A stretch of 64,000 bases of DNA from Lingula anatina (taxonomy: Eukaryota; Brachiopoda; Lingulata; Lingulida; Lingulidae), in NCBI RefSeq assembly GCF_001039355.2, contig NW_019775469.1:1012940-1076939 (forward strand), written 5' to 3'. The notes below the pieces were generated by a model that worked only from the letters and a program-made list of their open reading frames with translations, had not been told where the DNA came from and ran no database searches. Both the position numbers and the translations under genes were made by a program. Below, piece by piece: positions 1 through 10,871 of this stretch (positions are counted from its first letter, which is position 1; each line of letters starts with the position of its first letter).

Positions 1-17
1 GTTTAGGACGTCCCCAT

Positions 18-32
<15 letters not shown>

Positions 33-64
<32 letters not shown>

Positions 65-79
65 TATATATAGATATAT

Positions 80-121
<42 letters not shown>
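33..121. repeat. (TA)n / (GATA)n microsatellite
   Basis: An uninterrupted TA dinucleotide run passes into TAGA/GATA tetranucleotide repeats, just after a poly-A tract. It is a simple-sequence repeat and also marks the left edge of the window, where the partial EF-hand gene runs out of view. Confidence 0.95.
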
Positions 122-123
<2 letters not shown>

Positions 124-403
124 GATGATTAAAGGTTATTGCCCCCCACCCCGTTCCCCAAGTTCTATTGTCTTGTTCTAATAGATGCCCGAGGGCTCAG
201 TCAGACAGACACGAATTTCTCCTCATATCACAGAGGATTTGGTTTATCCGCTTGTACACATTAAAGGGCAAATACTGTCGGTCTTTGCCTTGGCCGCTAT
301 ACTATGCTTGATATCAAATAAACACATGAAGCCAAAGTTTGATACTCTATTTGTGTTTATCTATTTAATTGTTCAAAATATTTATCACCACACCAGCACT
401 TAC

Positions 404-516
404 TGTTGTCGTCAAACCCTGTCAGGAGTTGAAAATATTCGCCCTGAGACATGATACCATTGCCGTTTTTGTCCACCAAATTGAACAGTTGCTGTATTCT
501 CGCCTGTACTTGAGTC
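404..516 (-). CDS. Partial secreted-type EF-hand protein, tandem paralogue (exon 2 only)
   Basis: One 113-nt minus-strand exon has acceptor TTTCACAG before 516 and the strong donor GTAAGT after 404. In its open frame it reads TQVQARIQQLFNLVD, then the canonical EF-hand loop DKNGNGIMSQGE, then YFQLLTGFDDN. Phase is 1 nt + 37 codons + 1 nt, the same as exon 2 of the EF-hand gene at 1851-4319 (1 + 38 codons + 1), and the RIxQLFxL helix before the loop matches. I read it as a tandem duplicate on the same strand. Exon 3 onward lies beyond the left edge. Exon 1 was not found with certainty. A possible 26-nt minus-strand micro-exon at 1059-1034 (acceptor CAATTTCAG, donor GTAAGT) would join in frame as ITGSLAATS, but it has no start codon of its own. 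The genomic frame stays open upstream of the acceptor, but that part is intron. Confidence 0.72.
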
Positions 517-1455
517 CTGTGAAATGAAGAATTGTTTTCCAAAAGCTCTATCGCAGACGCGCTCAGTAAAGCCCCTGTTACACCGGGCTTGCAATCGAAT
601 GGAGAACGAATTTTCGCCCTCTTCAAAGATGGGGGGTTAAACAATATTTATGGTAAATAATAATTCTAATATTGCGGCCATGTTCTTTTTTTTCGTGCAG
701 GTCCTGGGCCTAATTTCATACAACCCAAGTGTAAACTTCAAAGAAAAAATCAGTCGCAAGGGATAGACTAGCAGTCTAGCACAGATAAAGGTTATAGGGT
801 GGGGGACGAGGCAAAAGTTGCACCTCAAATTTTTACTGGTAATTACTATAAACAACAACTAGACAAATGAAAACTGGACTTTATGGAGGCTAAGCCATAC
901 ACAGGATCGGTTTATTATTATTTCTTAATTTTTTTCTATCAATGTTATACTACTTAGAGAAAGGTGCTCTTCGTAGCATGCATATCTAATCAGATTCTAT
1001 TAAAAAATTCATAGACATAAAGTATGTACTTACGAGGTAGCAGCGAGAGACCCGGTGATCTGAAATTGAAGGAGAACCCATCTCAATTTTGATATACATG
1101 TTATCAAGATATCTAGATAATAACTAAAATATGTTTGTTAAGAAAAAATAATCAATTCTAGATTTAAAAAAACAGCCTTATTACTTACAGTGCAAAATGC
1201 AATTACTACAAAATCTATAATATCAATTTAAAAGTCGATTAATCAAAAAATTTCCTGAATAGGTATGTCTTCAATTCTTTTTTAAAATGCTTGGTAGACT
1301 CAGTTGATCGGATTTTCAAATTTCAGTAATCTATAATGGTCTCCAATATCTGCAGAATTTGCAAGGATAAAATGTCATTTTTATGGAACAATTTGGTGAA
1401 AGAAAGTTGGAAATATTGAATTGCATTGAAATTGAGATGCAAAAAGAATTCGTTT

Positions 1456-1461
1456 TTTATT
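1456..1461 (-). terminator. Candidate poly(A) signal AATAAA for the EF-hand gene
   Basis: AATAAA on the minus strand, about 63 nt past the stop codon of the candidate last exon (1524-1763). Its spacing suits a short 3' UTR and lends weak support to that exon. Confidence 0.35.
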
Positions 1462-1523
1462 GACCGCCCTGTAAAAGGGGATGGTTGGATGAATAAATGC
1501 CATTTGTTCAGATTTAGAAATTA

Positions 1524-1763
1524 TTATAAAGTTGTCTTTTTATAGATCATAATTTTCCGGGGTGGGGGTGGAAAGGTCATTAAACTGTACTTGGATGATA
1601 AAGGCAACTGTGGGTTCAACAAACGGCGTTCTTTTTTCGCCGCGGCTAACATATCATAACAAGCCGTTATCACAAAGATGTAAGCAACCGCATACAGACA
1701 CCCTACAAATAGCGAACCACATGCCTGTACATTCGTGAACAAATTGCGAACAAACGATAGCGC
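1524..1763 (-). CDS. Candidate last exon of the secreted EF-hand gene (hydrophobic tail)
   Basis: After the exon ending at 1851 (phase 0), the next acceptor with a long open frame is TTTTAACAG before 1763. It gives 79 codons and a stop in phase 0, beginning ALSFVRNLFTNVQACGS. The segment LFVGCLYAVAYIFVIT is hydrophobic enough to be a membrane span and is followed by basic KKERR. An AATAAA lies 63 nt downstream. If real, the protein would be a signal-anchored EF-hand protein with a C-terminal membrane span, which is unusual. Shorter alternatives exist in the same interval: acceptor TTTGTAG gives about 10 residues, and acceptor ATGTTAG gives about 9. The frame agreement is seen; the choice of acceptor is inference. 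Confidence 0.35.
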   Translation of the reverse strand, partial: ALSFVRNLFTNVQACGSLFVGCLYAVAYIFVITACYDMLAAAKKERRLLNPQLPLSSKYSLMTFPPPPRKIMIYKKTTL

Positions 1764-1850
1764 CTGTTAAAACTTGTTACTACAGCTTGGAGAACAGTGA
1801 TTCTTCTTCCTCGGAAAATCTACACTGCATTTATGTCAAGATAATTTTAC

Positions 1851-4319
1851 CTCGGTCCATTTGGCTCTAAACTCGGCCGGAGAAACTTCGCCGCTTCCTA
1901 GATAGAAAAAATACGAAGTTATGTTTAAAAGAAGACACAATTAAGCAGCAATTGTAATATAACCTGGCAACACTTTCTACAAGGTATATAGCTGGGCATG
2001 CTCGTATGCAATGGGTTCATTCATTATTATTATTATTGTTGTTGTTGTTGTTGTTCTTGTTCTTGTTGTCCAGTCCTATTATGAAATCCAGAATGATGAA
2101 ATTTTATTTTTCCATAACTAAAACTTACCGTCAGCATCAAAAGCGACAAAGACCGCGTCCACGTTATCGCGCGTAATTGCGCCGTCCGCGACGGCACCCG
2201 CGGCGTCAGTCAGATCAAAGAGTGCCTTCGCAGCTTCTTGGGAGGACCCTGTACCGGCAACCCAGTTGTCGACAAACTCAGTCTCCGTTACCCTGCCATC
2301 ACCTAGCATAAATATAAAAGCTAGGAAATTTGAAGAGAGCATTTGATGGAGAAAAGTAGCCCAAATGTCAAATTCAATGCCACATTAGGAGTACCAGTTC
2401 ATGATTTCCTATTCACGTACGGTGAATTGTGTCCGCCGCCATGACGCTACCCGGAGGAGCTCACAGAGCCGGTGTGACGTGGCAGATACCCCCTTATAAA
2501 GTGTTTGCTTCCCATTCATTTGTACATAAAAGCCTTGCCTTGGATTTTGACCCACTTAGATCAGGCTAACCCTGTTACACGGACACTCAGTTGCGTTTCT
2601 CAAAACGGTTTGGAACTGACAAACTGGAGGTCGACCTCTCTTCATAATAATACTTATAAAATCATTTCTCCACGCACTGTTAAGAAAATAGAATCTGTTA
2701 TGGATTTTTTGGGGTTTTTTTATGAAAAAAATAGAATTCTTGTATTTTTGAAGTGATTAAACCTCTTTTTTAAAGCGCAGAACTGTGCGTCATTCAAATG
2801 TTTTACAAGGATTTTTCATTTTTTTTGCAAGATAGGCTGATGGTGTCGACATAGATTCCAATATATATTCGATTTATGTGCAAAAATAATGGGTATTCTA
2901 ATAAAACATAGATTAAAGATCAGAGCTTTCGTTATTGCAGGGAAAAGATAAAATTAAAACCATATGCGGAGGGCACAGTGGTATTCTTGGACGGATCAGA
3001 GAAATCGTTCAAAAACTCTTGAGACCTACAGTGAACGTCGGTTTTCCTAATATTCTGGGTTAAAACCAAATATTTCCAAGACAGTGTGGATTGGTTTTAA
3101 AATAAATTGTAAGGAAGTTTTGTGCAGAAGTGTAAATATAGACCAGACGAATCGGCCTGACTCATTCTAGGTTCTACCTTCCCAGCTGAGCTAGATCGTT
3201 TTGAAGAATGCATGCACTCAATATACAAAGCTTCCTATCGCCAAAAAGAAATTATAACTGGTCAAACAGATATATATCCACTCCGGGAAAATAACTGATA
3301 AAATCAACACTGATACCGATCTTTACTCACTAATTATACTACTGTCTGGATCCAGTGCCTAATATTTGGATAACAGAATGAGCTGCACTTTATTGGGATT
3401 CATTTGGCATGGGAAATAAGACAGGGTATCAATAAAGACTATGATTAAAGATTTCGAAAAAGAGGGTTCCAGAATGGTGCATTTGAAAAAAAATTAAGCT
3501 TTCAAATTAATTTGAATACGTAAACAACAAATGAGTACATGTACCAACAAATACGGTAGGGTTTTTTTTACCGAGATTACGTTATACAAGCTACGTATCG
3601 TTTTGCCAATTTGGACCTAGACACGCGAATTCCCTAACGATCCTTTAGAAAATTAGTCCAATTTCCCATAGGATCCTTTAGGACTTTTTTCATAAGGGAA
3701 ACAACGCTAGAATTTAATTTGAAAAGTATTGTTCTTATTACTTACACTAACGCTTATCCTACGACTGTGTTCTTTAAACCATTGTAAGAAAGGTTCATAT
3801 GAAGTAATCACAGATGCTTATGAAATAAGCCTCCCTTTACTTAAAAGGTCCAAGTATTCCAAGACCATATTGAAAAAAAAACAAAGAGAACAGGTGAAAC
3901 ATTTGCTGCTCATGTATTGATATCTTTACCATGATTTTCTTATTTCAATAGGAAACACGGATGTGCAGAGAGAAAGAAACGACTGCTTACTGTCCTCATC
4001 ATATGCAAGGAACACGGCCACCAGTTCGGCCTTTTGGATGGAGCCGTCCTTGTTGGCATCCGCCAAGCTAAACAGCTGGTCGATCCTGTCCTGGCAAATA
4101 GCAAACCTGAAGATAAAAAAAGAATATTTTACTACTCAGTATGATATTAATCTACGAAAGCTTAAGCTAAGCGTAGGCATTGACAAAGCTGCTCCTATTT
4201 CAACGTATTTTTGAGTATGTCAAACTGATTTTTTAAAGAATACATATAAATTAAACCAAGAAAAATCAGAAAAAAATATTAACCTACCCTATAAGTCCTA
4301 AGAATACCAAAAACTTCAT
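1851..4319 (-). CDS. Secreted multi-EF-hand calcium-binding protein
   Basis: Coding exons on the minus strand are 4319-4288, 4106-3991, 2302-2129 and 1897-1851, plus a last exon perhaps at 1763-1524. All junctions keep frame with GT-AG borders. The start MKFLVFLGLIGFAICQD is a typical signal peptide, so the product should enter the secretory pathway and bind Ca2+ there or outside the cell. Visible residues 1-123 carry three canonical loops: DANKDGSIQKAE (27-38), DEDSDGRVTETE (47-58) and DADGSGEVSPAE (105-116). Between the last two, around residues 82-95 (DAAGAVADGAITRDN), is a degenerate, probably non-binding hand, so the plan is two EF-hand pairs. Such small secreted EF-hand proteins are known from invertebrate mantle, shell and haemolymph, but I cannot name an orthologue. 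A partial tandem paralogue lies at 404-516. A TATA box and non-coding first exon precede it. Confidence 0.8.
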
Positions 4320-4331
4320 GCTTCTGTACTT

Positions 4332-4862
4332 ACTGAAACGAAACATATATGATTTACATATTATAAAACATACAAGCAAATTCGGTTTTGAAATTAAACT
4401 ATCCTACATATCTTTATTTATATCATGCATTAATACATAATTATATTACCAATATGTGAATGCAAAATATACCTGGTGTTAAGAAAAACGCAATGATTTA
4501 ATTTTTTCATATTTTATATAAAATATTATTTAGCAAAATCTAATGCCACTGGGTCATAAAAGATTTGTCTTATTAGTTTTCGTAAAGCCGATGTAGCAAC
4601 CAGTGCCAAAGTGCTTAGTGCCGAAGTAAAGGTTTACGATCGGTCCGGAAAACCCTACAACAAGAAACTTTGATAAACACCCATGCAACTGAGTGAGCAG
4701 GTTCATCAATGCGATCACTCTAATTTAATCTCAACTTCCCATGTCCAAGCAAAACTTTATAAAAAAAAAACATAAATCACTTACTTGGATCCCGCACCAA
4801 TTTCGAACGACACAAAAACAAAGTCAACTGACCTATTTACCTAGGACACGAGCTTTTATATA
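4332..4862 (-). promoter_or_regulatory. TATA promoter, 5' UTR exon and 5' UTR intron of the secreted EF-hand gene
   Basis: On the minus strand TATATAAAAG (4862-4853) is a strong TATA box. About 25-35 nt downstream (near 4828) transcription should start. A short non-coding exon would then end at 4785 with donor GTAAGTG. The matching acceptor CGTTTCAG ends at 4333, opening the exon that carries the ATG at 4319. A TATA box, short leader and signal peptide together suggest an abundant, tissue-restricted secreted product. The start site is inferred from spacing only. Confidence 0.6.
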
Positions 4863-4864
4863 AC

Positions 4865-5178
4865 AGATCGTCCTCTGGAGTCATTACGTGTCACGCCTTA
4901 TGCAAATTATCTTCACACTTTACTGTGACGCTCTCACGGTCGAAAAGTAGTCTCAAGGACGGTGAACAGACGAAGCTGAACCTAAGGGTGTGGGCAATTG
5001 CACGTCACGACCGTGGTACCATGCGATAATAACTTTTCATTGGCATATTGGTTTGAGTTCTGATTGTTAAAGGATAAGTGTTAATTGCACTCATCACATG
5101 TCTATAAGCCCCTTTTGTTTCACCTATTGGTTTTCGATAACACCAACCCTCTTAAGAGCCGCATTTGGCAACCATGTT

Positions 5179-5213
<35 letters not shown>

Positions 5214-6360
5214 TTTTCAGTTCGCTAGACCAATATCACGCTAATCAGACAAAAAAATTATGATGAGAGAGGTCCTGTGGAAATACAGTGAGACTGGGGG
5301 CAGGGCTGTTCCTCGGGTGAATGATTCTATTATTATTATTATTATTATTATTGTTATTATTATTATTATTACTATTATATATCTTTTTTTTTTGGGGGGG
5401 GGGGGGCAATGTTATATATAAAAATATAATTCCAAATATTAAATTGAAGATACTTGTTTTGAGATCTATTGTGTCGTGTTCATTAAGTTTTCGGAATGAA
5501 GATGAATTGAGTTTTCCTCTTGTAGATTATGGCAAGATGTCATTTATTCTAGAAACTTAAATCGACAAATCATTATATAATGTTGATTTAGTTTCGGGAA
5601 TGACCATTAATAATGACTTTAATATTTGGGCATGATTGGGCGGGCACATGTATTTTTTTCATTAGATAGTACCCGATTTGAAATAATTTGGATGATCATT
5701 TCTTAAATAAACTTGACTCTTCATCTTTGTATGTCTGTACAGCACTCACATTAAAGTCGTCACACTAAAAATTTCTAACCGCAATTTAACTCATGCCATA
5801 TGCATAGAGCACAAAACGACGGTCTACATTCGAATGCTATTGATGAGCGCAACTGTACACCTTAAACGCGTCTCTGAGTACGTTCACCCAATTCACAGAT
5901 GTTTCCCTTCTTAATCGATAGTATTAGGATAGGCTTGAGGTGACTGAAAACTGACCTCAAAGACACGAGGAGATTTAACCACGCTTGTACGTGACTGTAT
6001 AACGTCTGCCTTTATTCGTACATAACCCATAAACCCCTTATCAGATGTCTGCTACTTGTGATAATTTTCAGGACGAATATTGCCCACGCACATTTCCGTC
6101 TTAAAACGGAAAATAGAGATACCTTTAAAAGACGAAATTGAGATTTATGGAACGTAAGGTTATATTCATAATCTAGGCAAACAGCTTGATGACTTTTGAT
6201 TATTTTTTTCGGCGAATTTTCTTTAGATAATTAGTTTGGCATTATTTCAATAAACTTAAATATACAGCACCACATCTGAAGGTGGCCTTCCTGAAAAATA
6301 AACAGCCAAGTGTTCACCACTTCTAGTAGTCCGGTGGCTTAAGGAAAAAATCGTGACACG
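4865..6360. other. Non-coding interval with simple repeats
   Basis: No supported gene. It holds a (TTTA)n run at about 5178-5216 and an (ATT)n run at 5328-5375 followed by poly-T and poly-G (about 5383-5407). The leucine-rich open frame over the second run is low-complexity sequence. Confidence 0.6.
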
Positions 6361-6439
6361 GCGGATAAAAGCACCAAATTTTGCATGTGGGTACCTTTTG
6401 ACATTCTAAATCAAATTAGAGCCGTAGCCCACGGAAAAA

Positions 6440-7200
6440 ATTTACCGTTTGGCCAAAAAATCCAAAATGGCCGCCAATTTATTGAAATCTTTAGAATTAT
6501 GTACATACCTATGTTGATTTTTATCAAATAAATTATTTTCTCAGAGTTTTCCACACCCTTATTAACCATTTTATTCATATATGTCAGATAGCAAACAAGT
6601 TCCCTTGGACTTTTTGAAAAAATCCAAGATGGCTGTCATTTGCCATAGAAACAGCCATAGGAATACTAGTGCACAACTATTACCAGCTAGAACGATACGT
6701 TGTCCACTATCAAATTAAGTCTGTTTCTCAGATCTTTGTTACCCACATAATATGTTTGTGGTGAGTAACTACAAAATGTTCTTGGGCATTTTGGAAAATC
6801 CAAGATGGCTGCCATGTGCCACAGGAGTTCTAGTAAACGGGGGATTCAACTAATGGCAACTGGAAAGATTAGTTTTTCACTATCAAATTAAGCTGGTTTC
6901 TGAGTGTTTTCCACATCCTTTCTACCCACACAATATGTATGTGGTGAGTAACTAACAGTATTCTTGAGCATTTGAAGAAAATCCAAGATGGCCGTCATAT
7001 GTAATAGGAATACTTCTAGTATTACAAAGGGTTGGAACTAATGCCAACTAATTCACTATCAAATTCAGTTTATTTTTTTAGTGTTTTACACATTATTATT
7101 ATTACACTGTGATACATATCTAGCAGGTAATAAATGTGCATATTTGATCATTTTGAGAAAACCCAAGATGGCCGTCACTGGCCATAGGAATACTACTGGA
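6440..7200. repeat. Degenerate tandem array with AATCCAAGATGGCCGYC core, about 175-bp period
   Basis: Five successive cores (TCCAAAATGGCCGCC and variants) begin near 6461, 6623, 6799, 6982 and 7162, a spacing of 162-183 bp. Flanks are partly conserved, for example TTTTGAAAAAATCC before the core, GCCATAGGAATACT after it, and CTATCAAATTAAG plus TTTTCCACACCC between cores. No coding frame is shared. The core resembles the YY1 consensus (AAGATGGCGGC), though function is not shown. The exact 17-mer AATCCAAAATGGCCGCC recurs on the other strand at 52.5 kb. Confidence 0.75.
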
Positions 7201-8069
7201 ATTACAACTGCACATCCATGGCTTTTCATCTACTACCAGGGTGAATTTGTGTTTGCTTATCAAGTTTTGCCCATCCTTAAAAAGTGTGCATTCTTGGATA
7301 TNCTATAGAGAAACTAGCTAAGTGAAACTGGCGCAGAGGAGCCGTTTTAAAATCGTAGATATTATAATGGACTTTACTCAGAATGCAGCTACAAAATGTA
7401 GAGGTGCTCTGGGTCAGCTCGAATTCGAATATCACTAAATAAAGGCACGTGTAAATTCATTCGGACGTTTTTTAAATAATAATTTTCATAAATTTCTCTC
7501 AAGTATAAAAAGGGGTTTGACCGTTTCATGGTTTTTAATATCTGAAATGGGAAAGATACATGTATATTTGCAGGATACATTTTGACAGAAAATACTACTT
7601 TAGGACATTTGCAAATGCGCACAAAAGTTATATAATAAAATGCCAAAATCGGGTATAAATGTCTGTTCGGAATTCAGTCATATGAATGCAGTTGTATGTT
7701 AAAATAAAAAATAAATCTAATATTCCCCACTCAGCACGGTTGGAACGCTCTAGACCGGTTTGCGGAGAAGGGAAAGATCTGGGCGACTAAACTGGATGAG
7801 CTGAGACGGGCTCTTGTAGTGGCGTGGGTTGATCTTAGACAGAGATTCATCAATGATGTAACAATAAAGACTAATAACAAAATAAAAACGCTGCTATTTC
7901 TTATAAATTAATGAAATGAATGGATGAATATATGAAAATATCCAAAAGTAACATTCGTGGCAGACTCTTTTTATTTTTACTTTGTAAATTAGGGGAAAAA
8001 AAATTCGAATCCGACCCTTTGCGCTTGTGTCGGTCGACCCTACCACTAGCATGGATCAACTCTTAAATA

Positions 8070-8267
8070 AAATGTACTTCACATTAAATTAGACGTTTAG
8101 GAAGTATTTTTTCAGGCAAAAATAGTAATTGTCAATTTGTCACATTATTTTTATTCATTTTATTCACTGAAATGTACTTCACATTAAATTAGACGTTTAG
8201 GAAGTATTTTTTCAGGCAAAAATGGTAATTGTCAATTTGTCACATTATTTTTATTCATTTTATTCAC
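8070..8267. repeat. Recent 100-bp direct tandem duplication
   Basis: A unit of about 98 bp beginning AAATGTACTTCACATTAAAT occurs at 8070 and again exactly 100 bp later at 8170. One substitution is visible (AATAGTAATT versus AATGGTAATT). The near-identity points to a recent local duplication. It lies downstream of the 3' end of the C10 gene and may include its poly(A) region, since TTTATT on plus, or AATAAA on minus, occurs within it. Confidence 0.92.
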
Positions 8268-8953
8268 TTTCCACTCCCCTCTCTTGTATTAGTAGAATAC
8301 AAATATCTTGCATCACAGTGTATTAAAATTATTTAATCACATGTGCAGCACGATGTTAAACGGTACTTGATACCCCCGACATATTTCCTTCTTCTTCTTG
8401 ATAAGCAACAACGGGTGGGCGTTAAGAGAGAACTTAAGCACAAAAACTGAGAGAGCATTATGAGTACCTTAGTATTTTAACAGATTTTGAGTATAAGGCA
8501 TATTCACAGTATTTACTTATTTAATAAACTCTGTGTACATTTGTGTGCCTTTTACTTTGCACTAGTCACAAATCTTTGTTGCCATGTCCCACAATGGAAA
8601 ATAAACTACTACTGCTAATACTACTTCTACCACTACTCTCCATATTAGCAACAAGTCTCCACCTTCATATCTGAGCATTTTTAACTCAAAAGTTGTCTAT
8701 ACCCATCCAGTCCGAGTCCTTAAAATTCCAGTCTCAGAAATATATCCACGGTGTGCCAGTAAGGGCACCTGCCCTGGGTATCACCTGAAGGGGGCACCAC
8801 TGAGTAGTTTTTTATGAACACTTAAGCACCTTATGTTCCCATATGGGAACATCCTAAAAGCAATTTCAGTGCTTGCCGATGTCACTTTTTGCTCTAAACA
8901 TGCCCCCGTGCCTTCACCAAACCTTCTGAAGCCACGATATTTGTCCATATCTG

Positions 8954-10521
8954 TCACGACGCAGGGGAGTCCATGGCTGGAGGGGCACCCATAGGAGGCA
9001 TCACTATAGACTTCAGTTTGGAATTTAGTTCTGCCACTGTGGCATCTTGCTTCTCCAGCACCTTGATGGTCTGAGCAAATCTTATAATACCTGTGAAATA
9101 TAAATGTGTAAATCTTTTTTTAATTAAAAATAGTTTTGCAACTTACTTACTGATATGATAATCCATGAAATTACAACAGGTCCCATATTTTTAATGAAGT
9201 TAAAAGGTTTCAACAGCTTGAAATCATAAATTAATTGTCTAACTGATTTATTTCAATAGCACAAGCACTGACGTTACCTGCTGTTATGCATCAATTACTT
9301 AAACCCCATTTACACTGGATGCTGTCCTTTCTGCATCACTGTGGTCATAGAAAGGAGGCACAAGCATCACTATGGTTGCAAAATGAATGCTCAATGATCG
9401 GCCAGTTGTTTTTTTTTTTTTTTCTTCTTCTTACACACTATACTATGTAACACAGAAAGGACACTGTCCAGTGTACGGGGACTTTACCTAGTATATGTAA
9501 TGCCAAAAACTGAGGACAAGGCCAACTTACCGTCTCCATCCCCCGGAAAGCCATATCTCTGTATAACATCCATTTGGATCTGAGTGGCAACTGGGAACAC
9601 CATCTGCATCACCTTCATCATGTCATTGCCTGCATTGTCCCTCGCCTCCTCCATTCGGACCTGATTTTCAGGAATGGTGAAGGTTTCTAGAATGTCCCTT
9701 AAAACAACTAAAAATGAAAAGAGATTTCTGGTAACTGAGGTTTTAAATTCCAAAGAAACATGATGGAACTGTTAGCCTGGAGCTAAGCCTAGTTTTTTTT
9801 TTCAAAAGGCCCCAAATACCACAAAGTTTAGTACACTCATCCTGCGGTAGTGATCCCATGATTTGCCTAACATGCTACTGTATATATAGATCACCAAGAG
9901 CCAGTGTCCACTAGTGGTTTGCCTAAGTTTTCAATCTTAAATGCTTCTGTAGTTATTTGGGAGGAGAAAAACACCCGGTTTGACTGGGATCCAAACCCAG
10001 GACTCTTGCAAACCGTGCGACTGCTCTCCCAACTGAGCTACCGAGCATGGGCCAACCCCAGCCGGCCTCTGCACTTTGCAGGTGGGGCCTCATTTCACCC
10101 TGTGCTAGAAATTATCCAGGTCTGATGTGATGTCACTTACAAATTATGTATGTATGTGGTGCCAGTTGCTATATTGCCGGAATAAAAAGAGAAAAGTGTT
10201 ATTTACTGTAGTAACTGGTTTGGGAACAGAAACAAAATGATAATGAATATTTTCGGATGGTATGTTTCAAAGTGACGAAGGACCCACAGTTACCCCAGGA
10301 CGTGGATATTCATAGCCAAGAGAACTCGTGAGGCAGGGTGTTATGAAGCCTCACCTGCGGAAAGTTCCTTGCATGTTAGGCCGAAAACTGAGGCAAGGTA
10401 ACGGCACTGTACTGTAACTTCAGTATTGCAAAGTTAAGGCAAAATTGACAGAGGCAACACCGCAATTCATCCACAAATTACCTTTCGCATCCTCTGTCGA
10501 AAATTCTTGAGCTGTAGCCAT
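8954..10521 (-). CDS. C12orf57: Protein C10 orthologue (C12orf57/GRCC10, UPF0456 family)
   Basis: Three minus-strand exons, 10521-10482, 9707-9531 and 9090-8954 (40 + 177 + 137 nt), join in phase at GT-AG sites to give 117 aa with a stop. The human protein has about 126 aa. The start is MATAQEFSTEDAK. The middle exon carries the family's conserved block PENQVRMEEARDNAGNDM, then PVATQIQMDVIQRYGFPGD, matching vertebrate Protein C10 almost residue for residue. The last exon has TIKVLEKQDATVAELNSKLK and the family's VMPPM motif. It is a small soluble, mostly helical protein with no signal peptide or membrane span. Its biochemical role is poorly known; human C12orf57 loss causes a neurodevelopmental disorder (Temtamy syndrome). 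It is divergently paired with EIF3G. Intron 1 holds a tRNA-like SINE. Confidence 0.93.
9965..10048 (-). mobile_element. tRNA-derived SINE head (or tRNA pseudogene)
   Basis: On the minus strand CTCGGTAGCTCAGTTGGGAG supplies an A box (TAGCTCAGTTGG) and D arm (GCTC/GAGC). Downstream a perfect 5-bp T stem (CTGGG/CCCAG) encloses TTTGGAT as a B-box-like loop, and CTCGGT pairs with ACCGGG as an acceptor stem. The anticodon arm does not fold properly, so this is a SINE head or decayed tRNA rather than a working tRNA gene. It lies inside intron 1 of the C10 gene, in the sense orientation. Confidence 0.7.
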
Positions 10522-10871
10522 GACTGGATGGTAGCACTGTCGTGGCTAAGTTGATCAGTGACTCTTCTTTAAGTAATGTCACCAACTTTCGTATCTGTCT
10601 TGTACACAAAGACGGCAACATCAATAAACGGAAGTACAGATTTTTGGCAAGCTATAAAGTCAAATTGCTCTTGAATATAAAAGATCCTTCATGTCTCAAT
10701 TTTACTATCCAATGCACAATATTCCCAGAAAAACAAGTTTTTTAGATATATAAAACATGTTTCATTCAGTAGTTACCATGTGTTCATCTTAATTTTTTTT
10801 ATTATGATTTTCACCTTTGTTTGACATTTTACGCGCGTTAGTATCACACTCCGCCATTTTTACCCACGAGG
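10522..10871. promoter_or_regulatory. Shared divergent promoter of C10 (minus) and EIF3G (plus)
   Basis: The two start codons face away from each other across 350 bp, which must hold both promoters and 5' leaders. No TATA box is evident for either gene. CTCCGCCATTTT at 10849-10860, just upstream of the EIF3G ATG, matches the YY1-type core CCATTTT often found near starts of translation genes. CAAT/ATTGG-type elements were not convincing. Shared regulation is inferred from geometry only. Confidence 0.65.

Noticed and set aside
3164-3200. TAGCTCAGCTGG-like A box on the minus strand, possible tRNA
   Set aside because: No B box, acceptor stem or anticodon arm at the right distance.
5321-5560. Leucine-rich open frame with poly-Leu start
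   Set aside because: Translation of an ATT/TTA microsatellite plus poly-T and poly-G; no further support.
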